Source: Verrucomicrobiota bacterium (GTDB taxonomy: Bacteria > Verrucomicrobiota > Kiritimatiellia > CAIQIC01). From it: a stretch of 64,000 nucleotides of DNA. The notes under the pieces were generated by a model that saw only the letters and a program-made list of their open reading frames with translations, searched no databases and was not told where the DNA came from. Where the stretch lies: the NCBI GenBank assembly GCA_004321905.1, contig SCQF01000039.1:1-64000 (forward strand), in the 5' to 3' direction. Shown here in pieces: positions 54,370-62,550 of the stretch (position 1 is the first letter of the stretch; each line of letters begins with the position of its first letter). Position numbers and translations under genes: made by a program.

Positions 54370-54398
54370 AAGAAGGGCGGGCCGCAATGCCCGCCCCG
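54366..54398 (-). terminator. Intrinsic terminator of rplU-rpmA
   Basis: On the minus strand GGGCGGGC-ATTGCG-GCCCGCCC is followed by TTCTTTTTT. It separates rpmA from obgE. The T-run is shared with the end of a palindrome copy. Confidence 0.85.
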
Positions 54399-54419
54399 CC
54401 AAAATCACGTTGCTACAGG

Positions 54420-54674
54420 TCACTTGGCCGCCGCAACCTCGCGAACGTTGACGCGCTTGCTGCCTTTGTCAAATTCGACGACGCCGTGCGCGACGGAAAA
54501 AAGCGTGCAATCTTTACCCATGCGGACATTCGCGCCGGCGACGAATTTCGTGCCGACCTGCCGGACGATGATGCTGCCGGGGGTGACGGTCTCGCCACCG
54601 TAGCACTTCACACCACGCCGCTGCCCATTGCTATCGCGCCCATTTCTGCCGGCGCCGCTTGCTTTTGATGCCAT
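54420..54674 (-). CDS. rpmA: 50S ribosomal protein L27
   Basis: An 84-residue protein with the conserved [18 protein letters not shown] core and [12 protein letters not shown]. The N-terminus begins MASKASGAG directly, without the nine-residue extension cleaved by Prp in Firmicutes. Lies near the peptidyl-transferase centre. Follows rplU by 28 bp. Confidence 0.95.
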   Translation of the reverse strand: MASKASGAGRNGRDSNGQRRGVKCYGGETVTPGSIIVRQVGTKFVAGANVRMGKDCTLFSVAHGVVEFDKGSKRVNVREVAAAK

Positions 54675-54702
54675 GACTGCTTCCTCCGAACGACACGCCG
54701 GT

Positions 54703-55023
54703 TTAGCCGGCGTTGATTGCTTTGACGGTGATACGCGTCAACGATTGACGATGCCCGATTTTTTTGTGATAGCCCTTACGGCGTTGCTTCTTGAAAGAAA
54801 CGACCTTGGGTGCGCGAAACTGCTTCACGATTGCGGCGGTGACCGTGGCGCCCGCGAGCACCGGCGCGCCGACCGTGAGTTTCTGTCCGTCGGAGACGGC
54901 CAAAACGCGATCGAGCGTGATGGCCGCGCCGGCCTCACCGGCGAGCGTTTCGACGTCCACTTCGCTGTTCTGCTTGACCAGGTACTGTTTGCCCCCGGTT
55001 TCGACTACGGCATAAGCTTCCAT
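54703..55023 (-). CDS. rplU: 50S ribosomal protein L21
   Basis: A 106-residue protein: [13 protein letters not shown] at the N-terminus and [16 protein letters not shown] for rRNA contact. The start at 55023 is preceded by GAGG with an eight-base spacing. It heads the rplU-rpmA transcript, and a terminator-like hairpin lies 20 bp upstream. Confidence 0.95.
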   Translation of the reverse strand: MEAYAVVETGGKQYLVKQNSEVDVETLAGEAGAAITLDRVLAVSDGQKLTVGAPVLAGATVTAAIVKQFRAPKVVSFKKQRRKGYHKKIGHRQSLTRITVKAINAG

Positions 55024-55041
55024 GACCAAACCTCAATTCAG

Positions 55042-55070
55042 AAAAAACCGGCCCAGACCCGTTCCCGGCC
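55042..55070 (-). terminator. Terminator-like hairpin upstream of rplU
   Basis: On the minus strand CCGGCC (from 55070) pairs with GGCCGG (to 55048), followed by TTTTTTC. It may end the glycosyltransferase transcript or, since no promoter space remains between it and rplU, act as an attenuator in an rplU leader. Confidence 0.65.
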
Positions 55071-55108
55071 GGCGAAGGCGGGGACAGTAGGGAAACCGCC
55101 GGAGCTTG

Positions 55109-56233
55109 TCAAGCACCGGCGAGGCATTTTTCCAGGCTGGCGGCCAACCCGTTGATGAACTGCTGGGGAGCGAAGCGCTCGGCTTGGCGGCGAATGGTCG
55201 TGCGCGACCAGTTTTGGGCCGCCGCCGTCTGGAGCGCGGCGAGCAAGGCGGCTTCGGTTTGCGTGGCGAAAAACACGCCGGTTTCGCCGGCGACAATCGT
55301 TTCCAGGGCACCACCGCGCGCGAACGCCACGACCGGACGGCCACAGGCCTGCGCCTCCAGCGGAACGATACCAAAATCTTCCTCGCCGGGAAACACGAGC
55401 AGCCGACAACCGCGATAGAGTTCACGGAGATGCTCGTCGCTCTGCCAGCCCAGAAACTCGATCTGCGGCCCGGCGATTTTTTTCAGCGCGTCGTAGTCCG
55501 TGCCGGTGCCGGCAATTTTGAGCGGCCAGCCGAGTTGGGTATAAGCGCGGACAGCCAAATCCAAACGTTTATAGGGAACCAGCGCAGAGACGATCAGGTC
55601 ATAACCGCCGTGCGCCTCCGCTGCGCCGGGCGTGAAGAAGTCCACGTCCACCGGCGGATAGACCACGTCGGCGTCGCGACCATAAAAGCGTTGAATACGC
55701 GCGCGGACGTGCTGACTCAAGGTGACGAACCGATCCACGTGCGCCGAGTTGGCGCGATCCCAGCGTCGCAAGCCGGCCAGCACCGGCGCGGCCAGCGCGC
55801 GCTTGAGCGGATTACGGCCGAGATATTCGTCGTGGAAGAGCCACGCATAGCGCATCGGCGTGAAGCAGTAGCAGAGGTGCTTCGTGCCGGACCGCACGCG
55901 CAGGCCTTTGGCGACGCAGTGACTGGTGCTGATGAGCACATCGGCATCCGGCGCGGGCAAACTGGAAATCGCCAGCGGATGCACCGGCAGAAACCAGCGG
56001 TAACGGCGGTAAATGCCCGGCACACCTTGCAAAAAGGATGTGCGGATCGGATGCGCGTTGATCGTAGCCGACACCGCTGCGGGATTGTGAATTAGCGTGA
56101 AAATCGGTGCGCGCGGGAACCCGCGGCACAACCACTCCAGCACGCGCTCTCCGCCACGCATCCCCGTCAGCCAGTCGTGCGTCAGCGCCACGTTCATCTG
56201 CTGCCATGCGGTTGGAAAAATCACGCTGCTCAT
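55109..56233 (-). CDS. Glycosyltransferase family 4
   Basis: 374 residues of GT-B fold. The N-terminal domain has LTHDWLTGMRGGERVLE. The C-terminal nucleotide-sugar site has GTGTDYDALK, FLGWQSDEHLRELYRGC, VFPGEEDFGIVPLEAQACGRPVVAF. Close in pattern to mannosyl- or rhamnosyltransferases of polysaccharide synthesis. The start at 56233 overlaps the stop of the GHMP kinase (TGATG) with GGAG upstream, implying coupling. A conventional start at 56197 is also possible. Confidence 0.82.
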   Translation of the reverse strand: MSSVIFPTAWQQMNVALTHDWLTGMRGGERVLEWLCRGFPRAPIFTLIHNPAAVSATINAHPIRTSFLQGVPGIYRRYRWFLPVHPLAISSLPAPDADVLISTSHCVAKGLRVRSGTKHLCYCFTPMRYAWLFHDEYLGRNPLKRALAAPVLAGLRRWDRANSAHVDRFVTLSQHVRARIQRFYGRDADVVYPPVDVDFFTPGAAEAHGGYDLIVSALVPYKRLDLAVRAYTQLGWPLKIAGTGTDYDALKKIAGPQIEFLGWQSDEHLRELYRGCRLLVFPGEEDFGIVPLEAQACGRPVVAFARGGALETIVAGETGVFFATQTEAALLAALQTAAAQNWSRTTIRRQAERFAPQQFINGLAASLEKCLAGA

Positions 56234-57321
56234 CATCGCTCCAAGCGCACGCCAGCAAGGTCCACGCGCAGTTGTTGGACGGGATAACCAGCCAGTTTTG
56301 CGCGGGTGTGGCCGAGGCCGATGGCACAATCGCCGAGGCCTGAACCGGAAATTTTCGCCCCGCTGATGCCGGGCGCTGCGCGCAGCCGTTCGCAGATGTC
56401 TTCCAGTTCAGGCGTGTTGGTGCCCAAGGCGGCTTGCAAGTAGTGGTGCAGATTCATTAGTTTGCCGAATTCGTGCCAGCGCCGCGCCCTGCTATGCGGC
56501 AGGGCGTGTGTCACGCAAGCATCCATAAGATCGAAAAGCTTGTTGAACAAAATCGGATTCTTCGCCCGCGCTTGTTCCACGATCTGAATTACTTCAGCGG
56601 TCGGCGTTTTATAACCGCAATAGACGGTGGTGAGGTGCGGCGCGACCGCGAGCGGCCGAATGACGAGCGGCGTGGCGCGATAGAGCACAATGCCGCCGTA
56701 CACGCTCGCCGCCGCGTCCGCGCCAGAGCCAACGCCTTGCACACCGCGAATGATCTCGCGCGCATCGTGGAATAGCGCACGAGCTGTAACCGATTTTAAC
56801 GGCGCGTCCGGAGAACGCGCCCTACCAACGGGATTCTTCGGCAGGGCGGCTTTTCCGAAGTCGCCGCTTATCAACGCATCCAAGCCCTTGAGCAGCGCCA
56901 CCGTGACGGCTGCCGAAGAACCCAAGCCGATTTGGTGAGAGAATTCCGACTCAATCGCAAGGTCCAAACCGTGCGTCAAACGCCGGCGATGATGGAGCAG
57001 GGTGGCCAACGCAAACGTGAACGGCGGCTGGACCGTGAGTTGATCGAGCGAGGTATCCAGTTTGCCCAACGCCGAACGTATGCAAACCTGCCGATCGTCA
57101 CGCAGACGCAGCCGTACGCGTACGCGGCGGTTGATCGCAGCGCACAACGCGCGCCGGCCATGCAACACGGCGTGTTCACCCATCAGCATCAAACTGCCGG
57201 GCGCAGAAACGATGATTTCCTCTGACGACATGCCCGAAACGCTAGCATCCGCCGGCGGCGCTGACGATGAAAAATGTTTTGTGGCCTCGCCGCCCTTGCG
57301 GTAGAATTCTTCTAGTGACAT
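56233..57321 (-). CDS. GHMP-family kinase (mevalonate kinase-like)
   Basis: 362 residues. GHMP motif 1 is APGSLMLMGEHAVLHG, motif 2 IGLGSSAAVTVAL, and a mevalonate kinase-like GSGADAAASVYGG and GAKISGSGLGDC follow. It phosphorylates a small alcohol with ATP; mevalonate or a sugar are both possible. Residues of about 150-175 (PKNPVGRARSPDAPLK) look like an in-frame insertion encoded by GC-rich hairpin DNA. The start may be 57231, directly before SEEIIVSAPG; the extra 30 residues have no ribosome site. Coupled to the GT4 gene. Confidence 0.75.
   Translation of the reverse strand: MSLEEFYRKGGEATKHFSSSAPPADASVSGMSSEEIIVSAPGSLMLMGEHAVLHGRRALCAAINRRVRVRLRLRDDRQVCIRSALGKLDTSLDQLTVQPPFTFALATLLHHRRRLTHGLDLAIESEFSHQIGLGSSAAVTVALLKGLDALISGDFGKAALPKNPVGRARSPDAPLKSVTARALFHDAREIIRGVQGVGSGADAAASVYGGIVLYRATPLVIRPLAVAPHLTTVYCGYKTPTAEVIQIVEQARAKNPILFNKLFDLMDACVTHALPHSRARRWHEFGKLMNLHHYLQAALGTNTPELEDICERLRAAPGISGAKISGSGLGDCAIGLGHTRAKLAGYPVQQLRVDLAGVRLER
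56795..56870. repeat. GC-rich hairpin insertion in the GHMP kinase gene
   Basis: GGCGCGT-CCGGAGA-ACGCGCC is one hairpin, and a second looser GGCGGC...GCCGC hairpin adjoins. The encoded GRARSPDAP stretch is absent from the expected kinase core, which suggests an in-frame repeat insertion. Confidence 0.5.
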
Positions 57322-57332
57322 GCCGGAGGATT

Positions 57333-57664
57333 ATGAAAGCACTTCAATCGTTGACCTCGCTGCTCTTGCTCTTTTTATTCGTGCTGGCTTTGGCGTCGTG
57401 GGATCTGTGGCGCCGCGAGGCCAATGTGCCAGCCGTGGATGAGGCGACGCTACGGCAGTAGTGGGGTCTTACTACGTCCGTTTGTCCCGCTTGTGGGGGG
57501 GAAGAATTTGTACGGGTTCAGGAAAAATCAAAAAACCTGCCTAGCCTGTGCGGGTCGAGGGGCTCAACAACCTGTCCTTTCTGCAAAGGCACCGGTAAAA
57601 TCACCAAAAAACGTCGCCCCCCTGTCCTACGTGCCAAGGGAATGGATTCGCGGCACAGCCCTGA
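57333..57664 (+). pseudogene. Decayed membrane-anchored DnaJ-type zinc-finger gene
   Basis: GGAGG precedes an ATG at 57333. The frame gives a transmembrane helix (LTSLLLLFLFVLALASW) and stops at an amber codon after 42 residues. Beyond it four CxxCxG motifs follow, but in three frames: CPACGG (57483, original frame), CLACAGRG (57538, +1), CPFCKGTG (57573, original) and CPTCQGNG (57623, +2), ending with TGA at 57662-57664. The pattern is that of a DnaJ cysteine-rich domain. The shifts lie at or near homopolymers (G7 at 57495-57501, C6 at 57617-57622), so decay or base-call errors are both possible. The 42-residue peptide could still be made. Confidence 0.6.
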
Positions 57665-57692
57665 ATCGGTGAACTGGCGATGCCGCGCAATT

Positions 57693-57735
57693 TTTTCCAA
57701 GGGTTGGAAAACCGCGCGGACGCTTTTCCGGTTGG
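57693..57735. repeat. Paired palindromes, second copy degenerate
   Basis: TTTTCCAAGGGTTGGAAAA at 57693-57711 and a half-preserved TTTTCCGGTTGG at 57724-57735, implied centres 31 bp apart, just after the beta-barrel gene stop. Confidence 0.65.
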
Positions 57736-57743
57736 TGCGTGAG

Positions 57744-58376
57744 TTAGAAACGTGCGCGCAGACCGGCTTCGAGGAGGAAGCCGCGAAATGTGTTGTCGCG
57801 TAGTGGGCCATCCACGGTGCTGATGCCTTGCTTGCCGAAATCCTGCTGATAGCTGCCGGCGGCAAAAATCGCCAACTTTTGAGTGAGCGCGAAATCGGCG
57901 TCCAAGCCGACGCGCCAGACTGTGCCGTTATCCACCGTCATATCCACGCGCTTGCCCGCCACGTTCAGGCTGGAGGCGTCGGAACTGGCGATGATGTAGC
58001 GCACGCCGGCTTGCGCGTTGAGGCGCACCGGCGCGATGTCGAGGACGTTATAGATGAGGTCAGCGCCGAGCGGGAGGATATCCACGGTGCCTGCGGTGCC
58101 GCCAAACTCGGTGATTTCCTTCGCGTCGGCCGCCACGTTCATGCGTGCGGCGCCGGCGGCGAGCGCGAGCGCCCAGTCGTCGGTGAGCCAGAAACGATAT
58201 TGCGCTTCGCCGCCCCAGCCGTTGTTATAGAGGCTGTTGTTGTCTTTGGGCAAGAAGGTGAGCGCGCCCACCGACGCTTCCTGACGGACCGGGCCGAGTG
58301 TGAAAGCGGAGGCGGAGAGGGTCGTGGCGAGCGTTAGGGTCGCCAGCGCCAAGGTTACTTTGCGGGAGATTTTCAT
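57744..58376 (-). CDS. Outer-membrane beta-barrel protein (OmpW/porin-like size)
   Basis: 210 residues. A signal peptide (VTLALATLTLATTLSASA) is followed by eight or so amphipathic strands (YRFWLTDDWALALAAG, LNAQAGVRYIIAS, VWRVGLDADFAL) and a C-terminal GLRARF ending in Phe, the outer-membrane assembly signal. AAAGGAA lies six bases before the ATG. Function unknown. Confidence 0.75.
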   Translation of the reverse strand: MKISRKVTLALATLTLATTLSASAFTLGPVRQEASVGALTFLPKDNNSLYNNGWGGEAQYRFWLTDDWALALAAGAARMNVAADAKEITEFGGTAGTVDILPLGADLIYNVLDIAPVRLNAQAGVRYIIASSDASSLNVAGKRVDMTVDNGTVWRVGLDADFALTQKLAIFAAGSYQQDFGKQGISTVDGPLRDNTFRGFLLEAGLRARF

Positions 58377-58443
58377 TTCGATTCCTTTCATTGAAAGCGG
58401 ACGCATCCTAGCGCATCGCTGCAGTGGTGACAACGGCTTTCCG

Positions 58444-60423
58444 TCACTTGATGCGGATGGGCAACACAATGAAGGTGATCCCGAGCAGATGCAGCCGCCG
58501 CTGAATCGAAAAAATGATGAAGTTATAGAACCAGCGCGCGAGCAGGTTCTCTTCCGGGAAGACCAACTGGCCGCCGAAGAACACGGCATTGGGGTAGCGC
58601 TTCATAATGTCCGGCGCGAGGCGCTCGACTTCGTCGGCCACATCCTGGCTGACGGCGCCCACGGACTCGGCGGCAAATCCCTGACTGTGGGCGTAACGAA
58701 CGTAGCGGTCGAGGCCCTCGTGCACCGTCTGGCGTAGACGCTCGGCTTCGGCGACGCCTTTGAAGTTGCCGACATCAATCACGCCCACCTGCACGAACAC
58801 AAATCGGCGGAAGCAATTGCCAAATGTACGGACGATGGTGAACAGCGTGTGCAGGCCCAAGCCGTTGAAGCCGTTGACCAGCACGACGGCTGTTTTGGCG
58901 TTGGCTTCGCAGGTCGGCGCCGACGTTTGGTCGGAGGCCAGCGCATCGTTGGCCACTGCCACCAGATCGTTGAGGCGTGCCAGGTGCTGATAGGTGGCGC
59001 GGTAATAGCGGCGGATGAGATGCGCCACAAACACCAGGAGTCCTGTGAACAGCAGGGTGATCCAGCCGCCCTCGTAGAATTTGGTGATCGTCATGGAGAT
59101 CAGGATGAAACCCGTGACGAAACAGCCGAGGCCGTTGATGAAAAGCTTGCTGCGCCAGCGTGGCTCTTTGGCGCGTTCCTGCCACCAGTGGCGCACCATG
59201 CCTGATTGTGAAAGTACAAATGTAATGAAAACGTTGATGCTGTAGAGCACCACCAGCATCGTCACCGAACCGCCGGTGGCCCAGAGTACCACCAATGCCG
59301 CGGCCGACATCAGCAACACACCGTTACGCGTTACGAGATGGTCGGAGAGCGTGGCAAAGAAACTTGGCACCCAGCGGTCGAGCGCCATGCTGGCCAGTAC
59401 GCGCGGCCCGCCGAGAAAACCCGTCTGTGCGGCGATCATCAAAATCGTTGCTTCTGCGGCCAGCGTCACGAAAATAAATATGCGCGCTGTGTCACCGTTC
59501 CAGCCGCCGGTCAACCGCTCCAACAACACCGCGTTGAGCGTTTTGCCTTGAACGGGATGGACGTCGCACAGCCAATAGGCGGTCAGCAAGCCCAGCGCCA
59601 TGAAGGCCAGCGAGATCATCATGTAGCGCATGGTGGCATGCGCGGTCTGCACTTTCGGCTCACGCAGAATGGGCAACGCATTGCTCACGGCCTCAATGCC
59701 GGTATACGTGCCAGCGCCCATCCCGTAGGCGCGCAAAAGCAAAGCCATCACACCCACCAAGCCGACCCCGCTATGCAACAGCGTGTTCGTTTGGGTGACG
59801 GCTTGACGCGCCATCTCGCCCGCATGATCTGCTCCGGCAAAGAAGGCATAGAGAATGGCGAAGACATGGGTGATCACGAACACCAGGAAAATCGGCACCA
59901 TCGGGCGCACACTCTCACGTACGCCGCGCAAGTTGAGCAGCGTCAGCCAGCCGACGCACAACACAATCGCCATGAACCGCCACTGATGCCACGGCGCTGG
60001 AAAAAAGCTGAAGAGCGCATCCGCGCCGCTGGCGATAGAGATGGCGATGGTCAGCACATAGTCCACCAGCAGCGCGCAGCCGGACACCACGCCCAGCGTC
60101 GGTGTGAGCAACTTGCTGGCCACCACATAACCGCCGCCGCCCGACGGAAACGCCGTGATGGTCTGCGAATAGCTGACGCCGATGATGAGCACCGTCAGCG
60201 CCGTCGCCAAGCCCACGAGCACGCCAAGATAGCCGTGCTGGCCCAGCGCCTTGAAGGCTTCCTCCGGGCCGTAGCAGACCGACGAGAGGCCGTCCGCGCC
60301 CAGTCCCACCCACGCCAGAAACGCCACCAGCGAAAGTTGGTGGTAGACTTTTTTATCCAAGGGGCTGCGTTCGCGCCCCAAGAGCAGCGCTTTCAGCCAT
60401 TCATATCCGCGGATCAAGTTCAT
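58444..60423 (-). CDS. APC-superfamily permease (amino acid or KimA-like K+ transporter)
   Basis: 659 residues with about twelve transmembrane helices in the first 470 residues. The APC signature GADGLSSVCYGPEEAF in helix 1 and YTGIEAVSNALPILREPK in the middle are characteristic of the KimA-like subgroup. A soluble C-terminal domain of about 180 residues (VVLVNGFNGLGLHTLFTI...) follows. KimA-type proteins import potassium, other APC members amino acids; the domain layout favours the former. Monocistronic. Confidence 0.75.
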   Translation of the reverse strand: MNLIRGYEWLKALLLGRERSPLDKKVYHQLSLVAFLAWVGLGADGLSSVCYGPEEAFKALGQHGYLGVLVGLATALTVLIIGVSYSQTITAFPSGGGGYVVASKLLTPTLGVVSGCALLVDYVLTIAISIASGADALFSFFPAPWHQWRFMAIVLCVGWLTLLNLRGVRESVRPMVPIFLVFVITHVFAILYAFFAGADHAGEMARQAVTQTNTLLHSGVGLVGVMALLLRAYGMGAGTYTGIEAVSNALPILREPKVQTAHATMRYMMISLAFMALGLLTAYWLCDVHPVQGKTLNAVLLERLTGGWNGDTARIFIFVTLAAEATILMIAAQTGFLGGPRVLASMALDRWVPSFFATLSDHLVTRNGVLLMSAAALVVLWATGGSVTMLVVLYSINVFITFVLSQSGMVRHWWQERAKEPRWRSKLFINGLGCFVTGFILISMTITKFYEGGWITLLFTGLLVFVAHLIRRYYRATYQHLARLNDLVAVANDALASDQTSAPTCEANAKTAVVLVNGFNGLGLHTLFTIVRTFGNCFRRFVFVQVGVIDVGNFKGVAEAERLRQTVHEGLDRYVRYAHSQGFAAESVGAVSQDVADEVERLAPDIMKRYPNAVFFGGQLVFPEENLLARWFYNFIIFSIQRRLHLLGITFIVLPIRIK

Positions 60424-60685
60424 GGGTGGCGGGGACTATAGGATAAACCGCCCCAGCATGAAAGACCGCAGTAAAACGCCGGCTTTCCAAGGGTTGGAAA
60501 AGCCGCGAGTCCGTTTTCCATGCATTGGAAAGCGATCAACGCAAGGGCGCAAAGCTTCAGGTTTTCTCTGCGCCTTCCGTTTTACCTTCGCGCCTTTGCG
60601 TTAAAAAGTTCTAGACTGTCTCGCGATGCTTGGAAACCGCGCCGGATTTCGCTAGGTTCGCGCGCACATTTTCGCGGAGAACCCT
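60424..60685. repeat. Gap with palindrome pair and ACGCAAAGGCGCAAAG-type repeat
   Basis: Palindromes at 60484-60501 (TTTCCAAGGGTTGGAAAA) and 60514-60531 (TTTTCCATGCATTGGAAA), centres 31 bp apart. Then AACGCAAGGGCGCAAAGC (60539 onward) and the inverse-sense CTTCGCGCCTTTGCGTTAA (to about 60606) form an imperfect inverted element. No gene. The topoisomerase VI promoter is probably here but was not resolved. Confidence 0.7.
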
Positions 60686-62470
60686 ATGACAAAACGAAAC
60701 GGCGGCGGGCCGGCAACGGCCGAGAGCATGGCGAGCAAGCAGCGCGACATTTCGGTGTCGGAATTCTTTCTGAAGAACCGGCACCTGCTGGGCTTCGATA
60801 GCCCGCGGCGTGCGCTGCTGACCGCCGTCAAGGAAGCGGTGGACAATTCCCTCGATGCCTGCGAAGAAGGCGGCATCCTGCCGGAGATCGCGGTCGAGTT
60901 GGAGCAGATCGCGGAGTCGCGGTTCCGCGTGATGGTGACCGACAACGGGCCGGGCATCGTCAAAAATCAAATCCCAAAAATTTTTGCGAAGCTGCTCTAC
61001 GGTTCCAAGTTTCACCGGCTGCGGATGAGTCGCGGCCAGCAGGGCATCGGCATTAGCGCGGCAGGGATGTACGGTCAGCTTACGACCGGCGCGGCGACGC
61101 GCATCCTGTCGCGCATCAAGCACGCGAAGACCGCGCACTCGCTCGCGGTACAGATTGATACGCGCCAGAACAAACCGGCGATCTTGAGCGACACGGAGCA
61201 GGACTGGTTGCCGACCTTTCAGGCGGTCAACGCCGAGGGGCAGCCGGAGGGCGAGCCGGTGATCTCCAAGCACGGCACGAGCGTGAGCATCGAGATGGAA
61301 GCCGCCTACCTGCGCGGCAAGCAGTCGGTGGACGAGTTCGTCAAGCAGTGCGCCATCGTCAATCCACACCTGACGCTGCACTACAGCCTGAAACTAACGG
61401 CGAAACCGGAAGCTGGAAACCGCGGCAAAGAAAACCTGAAACCTGAAACTGGAAACCTGAAATTAAGAGCGGAGGGTGGTTTGTCAGATATTTCGGCTTC
61501 AGGTCTCAAGTTTCAAGTTTCAGGTTTCTCTTCGCAGGTTTCTTCTGTGACGTATGTCCGCGCAGTCAAGGAAATGCCGAAAATCCCCGACGAGATTCTC
61601 CCCCACCCACATGGCGTGGAGTTGGGCATGCTGATGCAGATGCTCAAAGACACGGAGAGCCGGACGGTGCGCTCGGCGTTGTCGGGCGATTTCTCGCGCG
61701 TTAGCGCGCAGACCGCGCTGGACATCTGCGTCCGCGCCGGCATCGAACCCAAGACGAACCCGACGCGCATCGCGCATCACGAGAGCGAGGCACTCTATAA
61801 GGCAATCCAGGACACGAAGCTGATGCGGCCGCCGACCGATTGTCTTTCTCCCATTGGAGAAGCGCAGATTCTCGCGGGCCTGCAAAAGGAATTGAAGGCC
61901 GACTTTTTCACGGCGGTTACGCGTGAGCCGGCGGTCTACCGCGGCAATCCATTCCAGATCGAGATCGGTCTCGCCTACGCGCGGCCTGCGGAGAACGAGG
62001 GGCTTGGCAACGAGGAGCCGGTGCGCGTGATGCGTTTTGCCAACCGCGTGCCGCTGCTCTATCAGCCCGGCGCGTGCGCGATGACCAAGGCGGTGACCGG
62101 CGTCAACTGGAAGAGCTACGGCCTCTCCCAACCGAAAGACGCGCTACCGCTCGGGCCGGTCGTCATCCTCGTGCACATGGCGAGCGTCTGGGTGCCGTTC
62201 ACGAGCGAGAGCAAGGACGCGATCGCCAGCTACGGCGAGATTATTGACGAGCTGACACTCGGCCTGCAGGAGTGCGGCCGGCGCCTCTCGGTGTTCCTGC
62301 ACAAGCGCCACCGCGAACTCGAAGCCGCGCGCAAGCGCAGCTACATCGAACTCTATATCCCGCACCTCGCCCTCGGCCTGAAGGACATCCTCAAGCTGAC
62401 GGGCAAGGAAGAGGACAAAATCGTCGGCAATTTGAAGAAGATGTTGGAGAAGACGCATTTGGATGTTTGA
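60686..62470 (+). CDS. top6B: DNA topoisomerase VI subunit B
   Basis: 594 residues. The GHKL ATPase domain has the N-box EAVDNSLDACE (50-60), DNGPGI (86-91) and the glycine-rich lid GQQGIGISAAGMYG (117-130). A helix-two-turn-helix and transducer region follow, with PHPHGVELG and SKDAIASYGEIIDELTLGLQE near the end. ATP binding dimerises B and drives strand passage by the A subunit. Residues about 238-288 are an insertion encoded by CTGAAAC heptads in inverted orientation. GGAG precedes the ATG. Topoisomerase VI is typical of archaea and plants and uncommon in bacteria. Confidence 0.9.
   Translation: MTKRNGGGPATAESMASKQRDISVSEFFLKNRHLLGFDSPRRALLTAVKEAVDNSLDACEEGGILPEIAVELEQIAESRFRVMVTDNGPGIVKNQIPKIFAKLLYGSKFHRLRMSRGQQGIGISAAGMYGQLTTGAATRILSRIKHAKTAHSLAVQIDTRQNKPAILSDTEQDWLPTFQAVNAEGQPEGEPVISKHGTSVSIEMEAAYLRGKQSVDEFVKQCAIVNPHLTLHYSLKLTAKPEAGNRGKENLKPETGNLKLRAEGGLSDISASGLKFQVSGFSSQVSSVTYVRAVKEMPKIPDEILPHPHGVELGMLMQMLKDTESRTVRSALSGDFSRVSAQTALDICVRAGIEPKTNPTRIAHHESEALYKAIQDTKLMRPPTDCLSPIGEAQILAGLQKELKADFFTAVTREPAVYRGNPFQIEIGLAYARPAENEGLGNEEPVRVMRFANRVPLLYQPGACAMTKAVTGVNWKSYGLSQPKDALPLGPVVILVHMASVWVPFTSESKDAIASYGEIIDELTLGLQECGRRLSVFLHKRHRELEAARKRSYIELYIPHLALGLKDILKLTGKEEDKIVGNLKKMLEKTHLDV
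61408..61550. repeat. Inverted CTGAAAC-heptad element inside top6B
   Basis: The left half reads CGAAACCGGAAGCTGGAAACC and then AACCTGAAACCTGAAACTGG. The right half reads CTCAAGTTTCAAGTTTCAGG, then GGTTTCTTC in the opposite sense. About 30 bp separate the halves. It is in frame and adds about 50 residues. Confidence 0.8.
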
Positions 62471-62473
62471 AGA

Positions 62474-62550
62474 GTCACTTGTCATTGGTCACTGGTCATT
62501 TGTTTGCCCAGCGTGACCAATGACAAAGGACGAATGACAAAGGACAACTT
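62474..62550. repeat. Inverted GTCATTGGTCAC element between top6B and top6A
   Basis: GTCATTGGTCAC (62480-62491) and GTGACCAATGAC (62513-62524) are exact reverse complements. They are followed by tandem AAAGGACGAATGAC and AAAGGAC units. The last AAAGGAC acts as the ribosome site of top6A. Confidence 0.85.

Noticed and set aside
55129-55141. TTTTTCCAGGCTGG as a palindrome half in the GT4 gene
   Set aside because: Only one arm matches, and the local protein sequence is conserved-looking.
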